Shown here piece after piece: positions 45,763 to 54,146 of a stretch of DNA of 64,000 bases. This DNA is from Pseudonocardia sp. N23 (GTDB taxonomy: Bacteria > Actinomycetota > Actinomycetes > Mycobacteriales > Pseudonocardiaceae): the NCBI RefSeq assembly GCF_002583555.1, contig NZ_BEGX01000063.1, positions 62,286 through 126,285 on the forward strand, written 5' to 3'. The number at the start of each line of letters is the position of its first letter. Position 1 is the first letter of the stretch. Position numbers and translations under genes: made by a program. The notes beneath the pieces were generated by a model. The model searched no databases. It had not been told where the DNA came from and was given only the letters and a program-made list of their open reading frames with translations.

Positions 45763-45820
45763 CGCCGTCCTCCTGTGCGGCACATCCCGCTGCTGACAGC
45801 CCGAGATAGAACCCCACACC

Positions 45821-45877
45821 AGAAAATTTCTCAACCCGCTCTTGCGTCAAAGTTCGAGCGGGCGCTATAAATTTTCT
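45821..45877. promoter_or_regulatory. Nested palindrome and promoter between GAF-ANTAR and hsp20 genes
   Basis: Outer arms AGAAAATTT (45821-45829) and AAATTTTCT (45869-45877) and inner arms CCCGCTC (45835-45841) and GAGCGGG (45856-45862) share one centre near 45,849. A sigma-70-like pair, TTGCGT (45842) and TATAAA (45866) with 18-base spacing, lies within it, reading toward hsp20. A stress repressor could cover it. Confidence 0.65.
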
Positions 45878-45918
45878 CGTCACTTCAGGCAGGCAGCACA
45901 ACGAGAGGAGAGATCACG

Positions 45919-46353
45919 ATGCTGCTGAACTACGAGCCCTTCGCCGACGCGTTCCGGATGCTGGACAAGGCCACCGGCCAGGCCGGCGCACCCGCGGGGA
46001 TGCCGATGGACATCCAGCGTCTCGACGGCCACTTCGTCGCCACCTTCGACCTCCCCGGTGTCGACCCCGGCTCGATCGAGGTGGTGGTCGAGGGCAATGC
46101 GTTGACGGTGCGCGCCGAGCGCAGCACCCCGCACGAGGGCGGCGACTGGCTGTGCCGGGAGCGCCCGCGGGGGAGTTTCAGTCGACGCCTGTTGCTGGGA
46201 CGAGACCTCGACGGTGAGCGGCTCTCGGCGACCTATCGCGACGGTGTCCTCGCGATCACGATCCCGGTCGTCGAACGGGCCAAGCCTCGCCGCGTCGAGA
46301 TCAGTCATGCCGGCGCCGACGGTCCGGTGCCCGCGCTGGAGTCGACCCCCTGA
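45919..46353 (+). CDS. Hsp20-family small heat shock protein
   Basis: The 144-residue protein holds an alpha-crystallin domain: PMDIQRLDGHFVATFDLPGV, IEVVVEGNALTVRAERS, SFSRRLLLGRDLDGERLSAT, and YRDGVLAITIPVVERAKPRR with the C-terminal I-x-I/V-type motif. Small Hsps hold unfolding proteins in soluble complexes. ATG 45919 follows GAGAGGAGAG. The promoter region contains the nested palindrome, and a MerR-type gene follows about 100 bases downstream, as in hsp20-merR stress units of actinobacteria. Confidence 0.95.
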   Translation: MLLNYEPFADAFRMLDKATGQAGAPAGMPMDIQRLDGHFVATFDLPGVDPGSIEVVVEGNALTVRAERSTPHEGGDWLCRERPRGSFSRRLLLGRDLDGERLSATYRDGVLAITIPVVERAKPRRVEISHAGADGPVPALESTP

Positions 46354-46398
46354 TTCTCGGTGCCTGATTCCCCGTGCCCGGCCGGGTCACGACACGAG

Positions 46399-46454
46399 AT
46401 GACGACGACAACCCTGGGAGGGCGATGACGGAGCCGGAGACCGATCACTGTTGA
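46399..46454 (+). other. Two overlapping nine-codon ORFs leading into the merR start
   Basis: ATG 46399 reads MTTTTLGGR and stops at a TGA overlapping ATG 46425 (ATGA). That ORF has GGGAGGGCG upstream, reads MTEPETDHC and stops at a TGA overlapping TTG 46451 (TTGA), the MerR start. The chain suggests translational coupling, or a former N-terminal extension broken by an indel. Confidence 0.5.
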
Positions 46455-46906
46455 CCAACAACCTGCGCAGGCTGGACGACGAGGACTACCCGGCTGTCTC
46501 GATGGGGCAGGCGGCCGAACTCCTCGGCGTCCAGCCTGCGTTCCTGCGCAGCCTCGACACGTCCGGGGTGCTGCAGCCGTACCGGACCGACGGCGGGCAC
46601 CGCCGCTACTCCCGTCGCCAGCTCACCCACGCCGCTCGCCTCCGCGAGCTCCTCGACGCCGGCCACACCCTCGTCTCGGCCCAGGCCATCACGACGCTCG
46701 AGCAGCAGCTCGACGACACCGAGACCGCACGCCGACGTGCCGACAGCGCACGCGACGAGGCCAGCGGGGCGCTCGAGGATGCCCGGGCGGACCTTCGGAC
46801 CCGCAGCGACGAGCTCGCCACGGCCCAGGGTGAGCTGCAGGACGCCCGCGAGCAGATCACCGAGCTCAACGATCGCCTCCGGGGGCTCGACGAACGGACC
46901 GGGTGA
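46451..46906 (+). CDS. MerR-family regulator with C-terminal coiled coil
   Basis: The 151-residue protein has a MerR/HspR-type winged-helix: VSMGQAAELLGVQPAFLRSL, then GVLQPYRTDGGHRRYSRRQL and RLRELLDAGHTLVSAQAITT. The C-terminal 75 residues are a long acidic coiled coil with heptad-like Arg/Glu/Asp pattern (LEQQLDDTETARRRADSARD). There are no Cys ligands. It lies downstream of hsp20 and may control it. The start appears to be TTG 46451, coupled to a nine-codon upstream ORF; no ATG fits the conserved N terminus. Confidence 0.85.
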   Translation: MTNNLRRLDDEDYPAVSMGQAAELLGVQPAFLRSLDTSGVLQPYRTDGGHRRYSRRQLTHAARLRELLDAGHTLVSAQAITTLEQQLDDTETARRRADSARDEASGALEDARADLRTRSDELATAQGELQDAREQITELNDRLRGLDERTG

Positions 46907-47031
46907 CATCGCGGACCGCCGTGGGGGGCTCGTCCGAACGGCCTGATTCACCAGCCCGGCGGGGGGCACCCGACACCGAGAACTGCACCCACCCCCGAAC
47001 GACGGCGGAGCGGGCAACGGAGGAGCCGACC

Positions 47032-47241
47032 ATGAAGAAGCAGGAGACCCGCTATCCGTCGGGACTCGTCGACTCGCAGTGGATCGCGGAGTGCGGCAAC
47101 TGCGGGGCGAGCGCCGCCGCGACGTCCGCCGCCCTGGCCGAGGCATGGGAGCGGACCCACCTGCGTTTCGGCTGTGACACGCCGCTGCACCGTGAGGAGA
47201 CCGGCCGCGGCTGGGCACCAGCACCGCCCGTGCTGTCCTGA
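47032..47241 (+). CDS. Small Cys-containing protein, 69 aa
   Basis: The 69-residue product begins MKKQETRYPSGLVDSQWIAE after GGAGGAGCC. It has CGNCGASAAATSAALAEAWE (a CxxC) and RTHLRFGCDTPLH with a further Cys and two His, which could form a zinc site. Its size and composition resemble small actinobacterial zinc-ribbon-like proteins of unknown role. It lies just before the tRNA-Thr 3'-half scar. Confidence 0.55.
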   Translation: MKKQETRYPSGLVDSQWIAECGNCGASAAATSAALAEAWERTHLRFGCDTPLHREETGRGWAPAPPVLS

Positions 47242-47382
47242 TTCGCCAGGACGTGAAGTTGATCTCGACGTGGCACGGTCCGTGGCACGAAATGGTGTCG
47301 GACAGCGGAGCGCAATGAGCATGGTGAACGTGCTGACGTGCACGGATAGACCAGGCGAGCCCTCTGTGGTCGATGACACATT

Positions 47383-47429
47383 CTCTCGTAATGCGTAGGT
47401 CTGGGGTTCGACTCCCCAAGGCGGCTCCA
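47383..47429 (+). other. tRNA-Thr(CGT) 3' half, probable attachment-site scar
   Basis: From the anticodon loop (CTCGTAA) the sequence runs through TGCGT, AGGTC, a perfect T-arm (TGGGG TTCGACT CCCCA), acceptor strand AGGCGGC, T, and an encoded CCA. The 5' half is absent: no GCCGCCT or matching anticodon stem lies upstream. Identity beginning at the anticodon loop is typical of tyrosine-integrase att sites in tRNA genes. The rest of 47,242-47,721 shows no gene. Confidence 0.75.
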
Positions 47430-47721
47430 TTTCCCCAGGTCACAGCCCTGCGCTGTCCTCGTCATCGGCTCGTGGACACCGCCGTGGCCTCCTTCGAACA
47501 GTTTGCCCTGGTCAGAGGCTCGTAGCGTGGCCTCCGTAAGTGTGCGTGTGTCAACGACGGCATGCCAGGCAGGAGTTGGCACGACAGGCAGGCCAGAGCT
47601 TGTCTCGTCCAGTCCTGTCGAACTCGTCTCGATTCGACCGAGCTCCGGTCGGTGGTTCTGGCAGTCGTACGCCGACGAGATCGGTGAGTGCAGAACACCG
47701 CGCGGCCCTCGAGAGCCGCGA

Positions 47722-48723
47722 TCACCGCCGAACTCCAGGTTCGACGATCACGTTGCCCTCGGGACGATTCTCCGCCGCTTCATGAGCGGCAGCGATGTCG
47801 TCGAGCCCAAAGACTGCGGCGATCGAGGGGACGAGGGTGCCTGCAGCGAGTGCGGCGCCGATGTGCTTCACGGCTTGAGCGCGCTGACGAGCCGGCATCG
47901 TGAAGACCTGGACCGTACGGAGCGTCGCGCCTTTGAGTTGCAGCGCGAAGTAGGGGACGACCGGTTCGGGGTTCGAGGTCGAGGAGTAGCTCGCAATCGT
48001 TCCGTAGGGGGCGAGGACGTCCGTGTCGGTGCGGATGTTGGCGGCGAAGTCGACCTCGACGACGCGGTCCACCCCGGCGGGGGCGTGGTCCCGTACCGCA
48101 GTGCGGACGTCGGTCGTGCGGTAGTCGATGACCTGGTGCGCGCCGGCGGCGCGGGCGCGGTCTGCCTTCGCCGACGAGCTGACAGTCGTGAGCACCGTCG
48201 CGCCCGCCCGCACGGCCAGCTGGATCGCCAGCTCGCCGACCGATCCGGCCCCGCCCTGGACCAGGATCGTGGCGCCGTCGACGGGTCCGTCTCCGAGGAC
48301 CGCGGCGTAGGCGGTGAAGGCGGGCACGCCGAGGCACGCCCCGACCTCGAACCCGACGGTGTCGGGAAGCTCGGCGAGGTTGCCGACGGGCATCACCACG
48401 AGCTCGGCGGCGGTTCCACTCTCGCCGGGCGCGAGCACCCCGTACCCGAAGCGGTTCACCGCGTTCCACACCCAGACGCGCTTCCCGATCCAGTCCCGGT
48501 GGAGGTCGTCGCCCGCCGCCACGACGGTGCCGGCGCCGTCGCTGTGCGGCACGCACCGTCGGGTGGGTGCCGATGTGCTGCGTCGCTTGTAGTCCGACGG
48601 GTTCACTCCCGATGCCGCGACCCGGACCAGGACCTCGCCCGGGCCGGGCACCGGGTCCGGCAGCTCGCCGACCGTCAGCACGTGCCGTGCGGGGCCGGGA
48701 CGGTCGTACCACGCCGCGCGCAT
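47722..48723 (-). CDS. Zinc-independent quinone oxidoreductase-like MDR protein
   Basis: The 333-residue medium-chain dehydrogenase/reductase has MRAAWYDRPGPARHVLTVGE, GEVLVRVAASGVNPSDYKRR (QOR signature), and the NADPH motif ILVQGGAGSVGELAIQLAVR. The catalytic zinc Cys/His of alcohol dehydrogenases are missing, as in quinone oxidoreductases. It would reduce quinones or enones with NADPH. The ATG overlaps the stop of the flavin oxidoreductase gene upstream (ATGA), so the pair forms an enone/quinone-reducing operon. Confidence 0.9.
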   Translation of the reverse strand: MRAAWYDRPGPARHVLTVGELPDPVPGPGEVLVRVAASGVNPSDYKRRSTSAPTRRCVPHSDGAGTVVAAGDDLHRDWIGKRVWVWNAVNRFGYGVLAPGESGTAAELVVMPVGNLAELPDTVGFEVGACLGVPAFTAYAAVLGDGPVDGATILVQGGAGSVGELAIQLAVRAGATVLTTVSSSAKADRARAAGAHQVIDYRTTDVRTAVRDHAPAGVDRVVEVDFAANIRTDTDVLAPYGTIASYSSTSNPEPVVPYFALQLKGATLRTVQVFTMPARQRAQAVKHIGAALAAGTLVPSIAAVFGLDDIAAAHEAAENRPEGNVIVEPGVRR

Positions 48724-49901
48724 CAGCCGACCGTCGCGACGTCGAGATCGCCCATCGTCGATGGTGCGAGCCCGGGGAAGCTCTCGTCGCGCTTGCGCAG
48801 CCAGTGGGCCGTCCGAGCGGGCGCGGCTGCGTAGGGGTCGGCGACGCCGAGCTTGCGGGCTGCGTCGAGCGGCCAGTTCGGGTTGTGCAGCAGCTCCCGT
48901 CCCAGCGCCACGAGGTCGGCGCGACCGCAGGCGACGATCTCCTCCGCCTGTCGCGCGTGCACGATCATCCCGACCGCCATCGTGGGCGATCCGGTCTGCA
49001 CGCGCACCTGTTCGGCGTAGGGCACCTGATAGCCGTAGCCGACGGCCGGAGCGTCGGGGGTGGGTCGCCCGGTGAGTCCGCCGCTTGTGCAGTCGATGAC
49101 GTCGACGGCGTGGCAGCGGAGCTCGCGCACGAGCTCGACGGTCCGGTCCAACCCCCACCTGACGTCCACGCAGGAGAGCCGGACGAACAGGGCCTTGTCG
49201 TCCGGCCACTCGGTCCGGATCGCGTCGACGACCTCGATCAGCAGGCGGGCGCGGTTGTGGGAGGAGCCGCCGTAGGCGTCGGTGCGCCGGTTGGTGAGTG
49301 GGGAGAGGAAGGTGTGGAGGAGGTAGCCGTGGGCGGCCTGCACGTCGATGACGTCGTAGCCGGCATCCCGTGCCCGTCGCGCGGCCTGCGCCCAGCTGTG
49401 CGCCGTCTCCTCGATGTCGCGCAACGACATCGCCTCGGGTGCCGCCGCTCCCGGGACCGGGACAGGGATCGCGCTGGGGGCGAGTACCGGCCAGTCCGCC
49501 GGGTCGGGGACAGGCTGGTCCTCCGGGGCCCAGGGTGGGTTGCGGCGGCCCTTGCGGCCCGCGTGGATGAGCTGGATCCCGGGGACGGAGCCGCCGGCCC
49601 GGATGATGTCGACGAGTCCCGCGTGCCCGGGGACCAGGTCGTCCTGCCAGAGGCCGAGGTCTCCCACCGTGCCGCGACCTCGCCGGTCCACCGTGGTCCC
49701 CTCCACGATCGTCAGTCCCGGGCCACCCTCGGCGAGTCGGCCGAGGTGCACCGTGTGGGCCACGGTCGGCGCGCCGTCGACCCCCAGGTACTGCCACATC
49801 GGCGACACGACCACCCGGTTCCGCAGGGCGACACCGCGGATCTCGAAGGGGCTGAACAGATGCGAGGTCACGGATGCTCCCGGCTGAGTCGTGTCGGTCA
49901 T
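48723..49901 (-). CDS. Old-yellow-enzyme-type NADH:flavin oxidoreductase
   Basis: The 392-residue TIM-barrel flavoprotein is of the YqjM class: FEIRGVALRNRVVVSPMWQY, IQLIHAGRKGR, DVIDVQAAHGYLLHTFLSPL (FMN/substrate His-Asn region as AAHGYL), TNRRTDAYGGSSHNRARLL and VGMIVHARQAEEIVACGRAD. Such enzymes reduce activated C=C bonds. The position usually held by a redox-tuning Cys (SPMCxY) is Trp here. It is translationally coupled to the quinone reductase gene downstream. Start is ATG 49901. Confidence 0.92.
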   Translation of the reverse strand: MTDTTQPGASVTSHLFSPFEIRGVALRNRVVVSPMWQYLGVDGAPTVAHTVHLGRLAEGGPGLTIVEGTTVDRRGRGTVGDLGLWQDDLVPGHAGLVDIIRAGGSVPGIQLIHAGRKGRRNPPWAPEDQPVPDPADWPVLAPSAIPVPVPGAAAPEAMSLRDIEETAHSWAQAARRARDAGYDVIDVQAAHGYLLHTFLSPLTNRRTDAYGGSSHNRARLLIEVVDAIRTEWPDDKALFVRLSCVDVRWGLDRTVELVRELRCHAVDVIDCTSGGLTGRPTPDAPAVGYGYQVPYAEQVRVQTGSPTMAVGMIVHARQAEEIVACGRADLVALGRELLHNPNWPLDAARKLGVADPYAAAPARTAHWLRKRDESFPGLAPSTMGDLDVATVG

Positions 49902-50023
49902 GTGTCCGTTGTCGGAACCGTCGCCGGTCTGAGCGTGGAGCCCGTGGACACGGAGGCTCCGCCCGGCTACGGTCCCATGCTAACAGGCAGCACAACGTTC
50001 CACATCGCGGCACAGGAGGCGGG

Positions 50024-50827
50024 ATGACCGTAGGTAGCAGGACCCTCGAGAGCCGGCGGGTCCACCGCGAGAACGACACGACGATCCACTACACGGTCAG
50101 CGGACCGGTCGAGGGACCGGTCCTGGTCCTGATCCACGGATGGGCCTGCGACCGGCGGGACTACGACGAGATCACCGCGCACCTGCCCGCCGACTTGCGC
50201 GTTCTCGCGGTCGATCTCGCCGAGCACGGCGATTCCCGCTCCGCCCGGGAGTCGTACTCGATGGTGGAGTTCGGGCACGACGTGGTGGCCGTCCTGGAGG
50301 CGGAGGACGTCGGCGACGCGATCGTGGCCGGCCACTCCCTCGGCGGCGCCGTCGCCGTCGAGGTCGCCCGGCTGGCGCCGGCGCGGGTGGCGCGCGTCGC
50401 GGCGCTCGACGCCCTGCACTACACGTTCCTGTTCGGCGCGCTCGACGACGACCAGGCGTCCGCCTTCCTGGACCTGCTCCGTGACGACTTCCCGGGTCTT
50501 GTCCGCAGCATGGTCGAGGCGGGCTCGCCCGAGGGGACCGACGAGGCCCTCAAGGACGAGTACTTCGCCAAGATGGTGGCGGTGCGGCAACCGGCGGGCT
50601 CGGCGGCCTACGAGGGGCTCGTCCGCTGGAACATGGAGGAGGCCCTGGCGGAGGTGAAGAGCCCCGTCACGGTCTACGCGGTGCGCGCGATGCTCGCTCC
50701 CGAGTCGGTCGCGCACCTGGAGGGCCGTGTGGAGGCGGTGGTTCCGATCGACCTCGGCAGCCACCATTTCGGGGTGGAGAACCCGGTCGGGACGGCCCGG
50801 CTGCTCGCCGGGATCGCCGGTCGCTGA
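50024..50827 (+). CDS. Alpha/beta hydrolase
   Basis: The 267-residue protein has VLVLIHGWACDRRDYDEITA (oxyanion HGW), the nucleophile elbow VAGHSLGGAVAVEV, an Asp-bearing strand in the C-terminal half, and the catalytic His near the end (LGSHHFGVENP). A four-helix lid lies between. The fold covers esterases, lipases and C-C hydrolases; the substrate is unclear. ATG 50024 has AGGAGG four bases upstream; the ORF is open back to 49874 without conserved residues. It diverges from the flavin oxidoreductase gene. Confidence 0.9.
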   Translation: MTVGSRTLESRRVHRENDTTIHYTVSGPVEGPVLVLIHGWACDRRDYDEITAHLPADLRVLAVDLAEHGDSRSARESYSMVEFGHDVVAVLEAEDVGDAIVAGHSLGGAVAVEVARLAPARVARVAALDALHYTFLFGALDDDQASAFLDLLRDDFPGLVRSMVEAGSPEGTDEALKDEYFAKMVAVRQPAGSAAYEGLVRWNMEEALAEVKSPVTVYAVRAMLAPESVAHLEGRVEAVVPIDLGSHHFGVENPVGTARLLAGIAGR

Positions 50828-50835
50828 CGGCCCCG

Positions 50836-51642
50836 TCAGGCGGACGAGATCAGAGCGCTGATCTCGTCCGCGGCGGCGACGGTGAGGCGTCCGAGCCGCT
50901 CCTCCTCGGCGGCGTCGTAGCGCATCTCGGGGATGGACAGCGCCACGGCGCCGACCGGGCGCCCCGTGCGATCGACGATGGCGGCGCCGAAGGAGGCGAC
51001 GTGCGGGCGGTACCAGGCCGACATGTTGACGGCGTAGCCGCGGGCGGCGGTGGCCACCAGTTCGTGGCGCAGCTCCTCGTTCGTCTGCACGGGTGCGTCG
51101 GCGAACTCGGCGAGCTCCTCGGCGAGCAGCTCGTCCACCTCGGCAGGGGCGAGCCGGGCCATCATCGCGACGCCGCCGGACGTGGCACGCAGAGGCAGCC
51201 GGGCTCCCAGGTCGAGGTGGACCCGCACCATGTGTCTGCTCTCCTCGCGGCCGACGATGATGTACTCGTCACCGTCGCGCAGGCCGAGGAAGACGGTCTC
51301 GCCGGTCTGGGCGGCGAGGCGTGTGACCACCGGGGCGGCAACCACCCTGAGGTCCTGCTCGGCGGCTCCGCGCAGCCCGAGGGCGAGCACCTTCATCGTC
51401 ACGCCCCATCGGACCGGCTCCGCGTCGACCACCCGCAGCCAGCCCGCCTGCTGCAACGTGACGAGAGCCCGCTGCACCGAGCTCTTCGGGATCCGTGTGG
51501 CTCGCGCCAGGTCCGAGACGCCGACGGGCTGACGCACGGCGACCTCCTCGAAGACCCGCAGCGTGCTCAGCACGCTGTTCATGGTGCGGATCCCGGCAGC
51601 CGGGCGGTCGGGCGGCGAGGCGTCGTCGGGCGCAGTGCTCAT
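50836..51642 (-). CDS. IclR-family transcriptional regulator
   Basis: The 268-residue regulator has an N-terminal winged helix (SVLSTLRVFEEVAVRQPVGV; SDLARATRIPKSSVQRALVT; LQQAGWLRVVDAEPVRWG) and the IclR effector domain (FLGLRDGDEYIIVGREESRH; PLRATSGGVAMMARLAPAEV; YAVNMSAWYRPHVASFGAAI). IclR proteins sense small organic acids and control neighbouring catabolic genes. It diverges from the CapA-like gene with 70 bases between, so it probably controls the long operon that begins there. It is convergent with the hydrolase gene. Confidence 0.93.
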   Translation of the reverse strand: MSTAPDDASPPDRPAAGIRTMNSVLSTLRVFEEVAVRQPVGVSDLARATRIPKSSVQRALVTLQQAGWLRVVDAEPVRWGVTMKVLALGLRGAAEQDLRVVAAPVVTRLAAQTGETVFLGLRDGDEYIIVGREESRHMVRVHLDLGARLPLRATSGGVAMMARLAPAEVDELLAEELAEFADAPVQTNEELRHELVATAARGYAVNMSAWYRPHVASFGAAIVDRTGRPVGAVALSIPEMRYDAAEEERLGRLTVAAADEISALISSA

Positions 51643-51712
51643 GGCGCACGACACTACACACCCATATCGCATGGCGGCACGGTGTTCCACCGCGTCGGGG
51701 AACGGAGTGGCA

Positions 51713-52855
51713 GTGGAGCTCACGATAGTCGGGGACCTCGTCGTCGGAGGATGGCCGCGACGAGCCCCGGGGGAGTCGGCGACAGGGCTGCTCACCGGCG
51801 GTGACCTCGTGATCGGCAACCTGGAGGTGCCGCTCACCGGTCGTGGCGAGCGCGCGGAGAAGCTGGTGGCCATGCGCGCGCCGGAGAGCGGGGCCGTGGA
51901 GCTGGCGTCCTGGGGGGTCGGCCTCGTGTCGCTCGCGATGAACCACGCGATGGACTACGGCGCGGAGGGCATGCGGGACACCGTCCGAGCGCTCGATGCG
52001 GCGGGGATCGGGCATGCCGGCTTCGGCGAGAACCGGGCCGAGGCGACGGCGCCGCGGATCCTCCAGGTTGGCGGGCAGACGCTCGCCTTCCTCAGTCTGT
52101 GTTCGGCTCTTCCCTCGGGGGCGAACGCGACCGCGGACAGGGCGGGCATCGCGCCGCTGCGGGTGCGGCAGACGGTGGAGTTCGACGGCCCCTTCATGGA
52201 GGAGACGCCCGGGACCCCGCCGTTCGTCCACACCGTCGCCCACGAGCCGGACGTCCTGGTCGCCGAGCGGGCGGTTCGCGAGGCCCGGCTGCGGGCGGAC
52301 GTCGTCGCGGTCGCGCTCCACTGGGGCGTCCCGTTCCCCTACCTGCCGGACGCGCAAGGGCCGCTGGCTCGGTACCAGCAGCCCTTGGCACACAGGCTGA
52401 TCGACGCCGGGGCCGACCTCGTCATCGGGCACCATCCGCACTGCCTGCATCCCGTGGAGTTCTACGGACGGGGCCTCGTCCTCTACTCGACGGGCAACTT
52501 CGTCTTCGACTGGTGCGACGGATGGACCCCGGAGGCGATGGTGGCCGACCCCGACGCCCATCCGGCGGCGCCGTTCCGTCCCGTGCTCATGCGTGGTCCC
52601 TGGTACGAGAGCGCGGTCTTCCGCGTCGGGCTGGGCGACGACGGTGGTCCACGGCTGCAGCTGTTCCCCATCGAGCTCGACGCCGACAGTCAGCCGATCC
52701 TGCCCCGCCCTGACGTGGCCGCCTCGATCCTGGCCGGGGTCGAGCGTGACTCGAGGGAGCTCGACCCCGACATCGTCGTCGACGGCGACGGGGTGGTCCG
52801 CCGGGACCCCGCAGCGTCGGGGGGCGCTGTCGGGCCCGCGTACCGGGACCGTTGA
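51713..52855 (+). CDS. CapA-like metallophosphoesterase
   Basis: The protein belongs to the PgsA/CapA (poly-gamma-glutamate capsule) metallophosphatase family: ELTIVGDLVVGG, LVIGNLEVPLTG, GLVSLAMNHAMDYGAEGMRD, VVAVALHWGVPFPYLPD, and DLVIGHHPHCLHPVEFYGRG followed by LVLYSTGNFVFD. These supply the Asp, Asn and His metal ligands. There is no capB/capC nearby, so a capsule role is unlikely; it may hydrolyse a phosphoester or act on a glutamyl compound. GTG 51713 has GGAG five to six bases upstream; GTG 51707 and ATG 51671 are alternatives. First gene of the catabolic run. Confidence 0.85.
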   Translation: MELTIVGDLVVGGWPRRAPGESATGLLTGGDLVIGNLEVPLTGRGERAEKLVAMRAPESGAVELASWGVGLVSLAMNHAMDYGAEGMRDTVRALDAAGIGHAGFGENRAEATAPRILQVGGQTLAFLSLCSALPSGANATADRAGIAPLRVRQTVEFDGPFMEETPGTPPFVHTVAHEPDVLVAERAVREARLRADVVAVALHWGVPFPYLPDAQGPLARYQQPLAHRLIDAGADLVIGHHPHCLHPVEFYGRGLVLYSTGNFVFDWCDGWTPEAMVADPDAHPAAPFRPVLMRGPWYESAVFRVGLGDDGGPRLQLFPIELDADSQPILPRPDVAASILAGVERDSRELDPDIVVDGDGVVRRDPAASGGAVGPAYRDR

Positions 52856-52937
52856 CGCAGCCGTGGTCGTGAGTTCATAGTCACGTATCGCAATGCAGCA
52901 CGGCGTGCCGCTATTCAGCACAGAGATCGAGGTTCGC

Positions 52938-54146
52938 ATGAACGGTCCGGTGGCGAGGCCCTCCGACTACGAGTCGTTCCCGTACGTCACCCGTGGGATC
53001 GACTACTCCGCGGTCGAACTGGTCGACCCGTCCCACCGACGCAGCACGTTCTCGCCCGAGCTCGACGAGGAGGACTGTCGGCGGGTCGAGCGCCTGCTCG
53101 CGGAGAACGTCGTCGTGAGCTTCCACGATCATCCGCAGCTCCTGCCCGCGGACATGGGGGATGTCGACACGTTCCTGCGGACCAAGCAGGAGCAGACCGC
53201 GTTCACCGAACTCCGTCGTTCCGGGCTGACCGCCATCTTCGACAACTGGTTCGGCGTGATCGGCGGAACGCGACGATCGGGGTGGAAGTGGGACGACCTC
53301 GTCACCACGCTCGGCCTGCGGCTCGCCGACATCGCCCACCAGGAGGGCGTGGTCGTGGCCCGCAGGGTCGCCGACATCCTGGCGGCCAAGCGCAACGGAC
53401 AGCTCGCCTTCGTGATGGGGACCGAGTCGGCCGGGATGATCGAGAACGAGATCGACCGGATCGACGTGCTGTACGGCCTGGGCATCCGGCAGATGGGGCT
53501 GGTCTACTCCGACGCCAACACCCTCGGTGGGGGGCAGAAGGAGACCCGGGACGGCGGCCTGACCGTGTTCGGCCACCGCGCGGTCGAGCGGATGAACGCG
53601 CTCGGGGTTCTCGTCGACGTCTCGCACGCCGGCGATCGGACCTCGCGCGATGCGATCGACGCCTCGTCGACCCCGATCTCGATCACCCACGCCGGGGCGC
53701 GCGCCGTGTGGCCGATCGCCCGGATGAAGCCGGACGACGTGCTCCGCGCCCTGGCCGACCGCGGCGGCGTGCTCGGCATCGAGGCGGCGCCGCACACCAC
53801 GCTGGCGCACGACCACCGCGCGCAGTCGATCGAATCGGTGATGCAGCACTTCGTGCACGCCGTCGATCTGATGGGCATCGAGCACGTGGCCTTCGGCCCG
53901 GACACCCTCTACGGCGACCACGCATCCTTCCAGCACGCGATCAGCGACGTGATCGGTTCGTCCACGGTCTTCGATCCCGGGGGGCTCGAGGTCGAGAAGA
54001 TCACCCACGTCGACGGTCTGGAGAACCCGACCGAGAACTTCCGCCACATCACCGGCTGGCTCGTGCAGCACGGCTTGTCCGACTCCGACATCCGGGCCGT
54101 CCTCGGCGGCAACATCCTTCGACTCCTCGGTGAGGTGTGGCGGTGA
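52938..54146 (+). CDS. M19-family membrane dipeptidase
   Basis: The 402-residue product is a renal-dipeptidase-type metallopeptidase: VVVSFHDHPQLLPADM (first metal His/Asp region), LAFVMGTESAGMIENEIDRI, YGLGIRQMGLVYSDANTLGG, VLVDVSHAGDRTSRDAID (metal His), ISITHAGARAVWPIARM (metal His), and GIEHVAFGPD. M19 enzymes hydrolyse dipeptides, including those with D-residues or dehydro residues. Many actinobacterial members are cytoplasmic, as here (no signal peptide). The ATG follows GAGGTTCGC. Its TGA overlaps the next GTG. Confidence 0.92.
   Translation: MNGPVARPSDYESFPYVTRGIDYSAVELVDPSHRRSTFSPELDEEDCRRVERLLAENVVVSFHDHPQLLPADMGDVDTFLRTKQEQTAFTELRRSGLTAIFDNWFGVIGGTRRSGWKWDDLVTTLGLRLADIAHQEGVVVARRVADILAAKRNGQLAFVMGTESAGMIENEIDRIDVLYGLGIRQMGLVYSDANTLGGGQKETRDGGLTVFGHRAVERMNALGVLVDVSHAGDRTSRDAIDASSTPISITHAGARAVWPIARMKPDDVLRALADRGGVLGIEAAPHTTLAHDHRAQSIESVMQHFVHAVDLMGIEHVAFGPDTLYGDHASFQHAISDVIGSSTVFDPGGLEVEKITHVDGLENPTENFRHITGWLVQHGLSDSDIRAVLGGNILRLLGEVWR

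Noticed and set aside
44754..45785. A 343-residue Thr/Ser/Pro-rich ORF overlapping the GAF-ANTAR gene
   Set aside because: Low-complexity composition from a GC-rich alternate frame; the GAF-ANTAR frame on the same strand is conserved.
46445..47582. Long minus-strand ORFs with peptides such as LGESNPRPTHYE and WGVEPQTYALRE
   Set aside because: These are antisense translations through the tRNA-Thr 3' half, a known source of spurious proteins; the merR and Cys-containing genes on the plus strand have real domains and ribosome sites.
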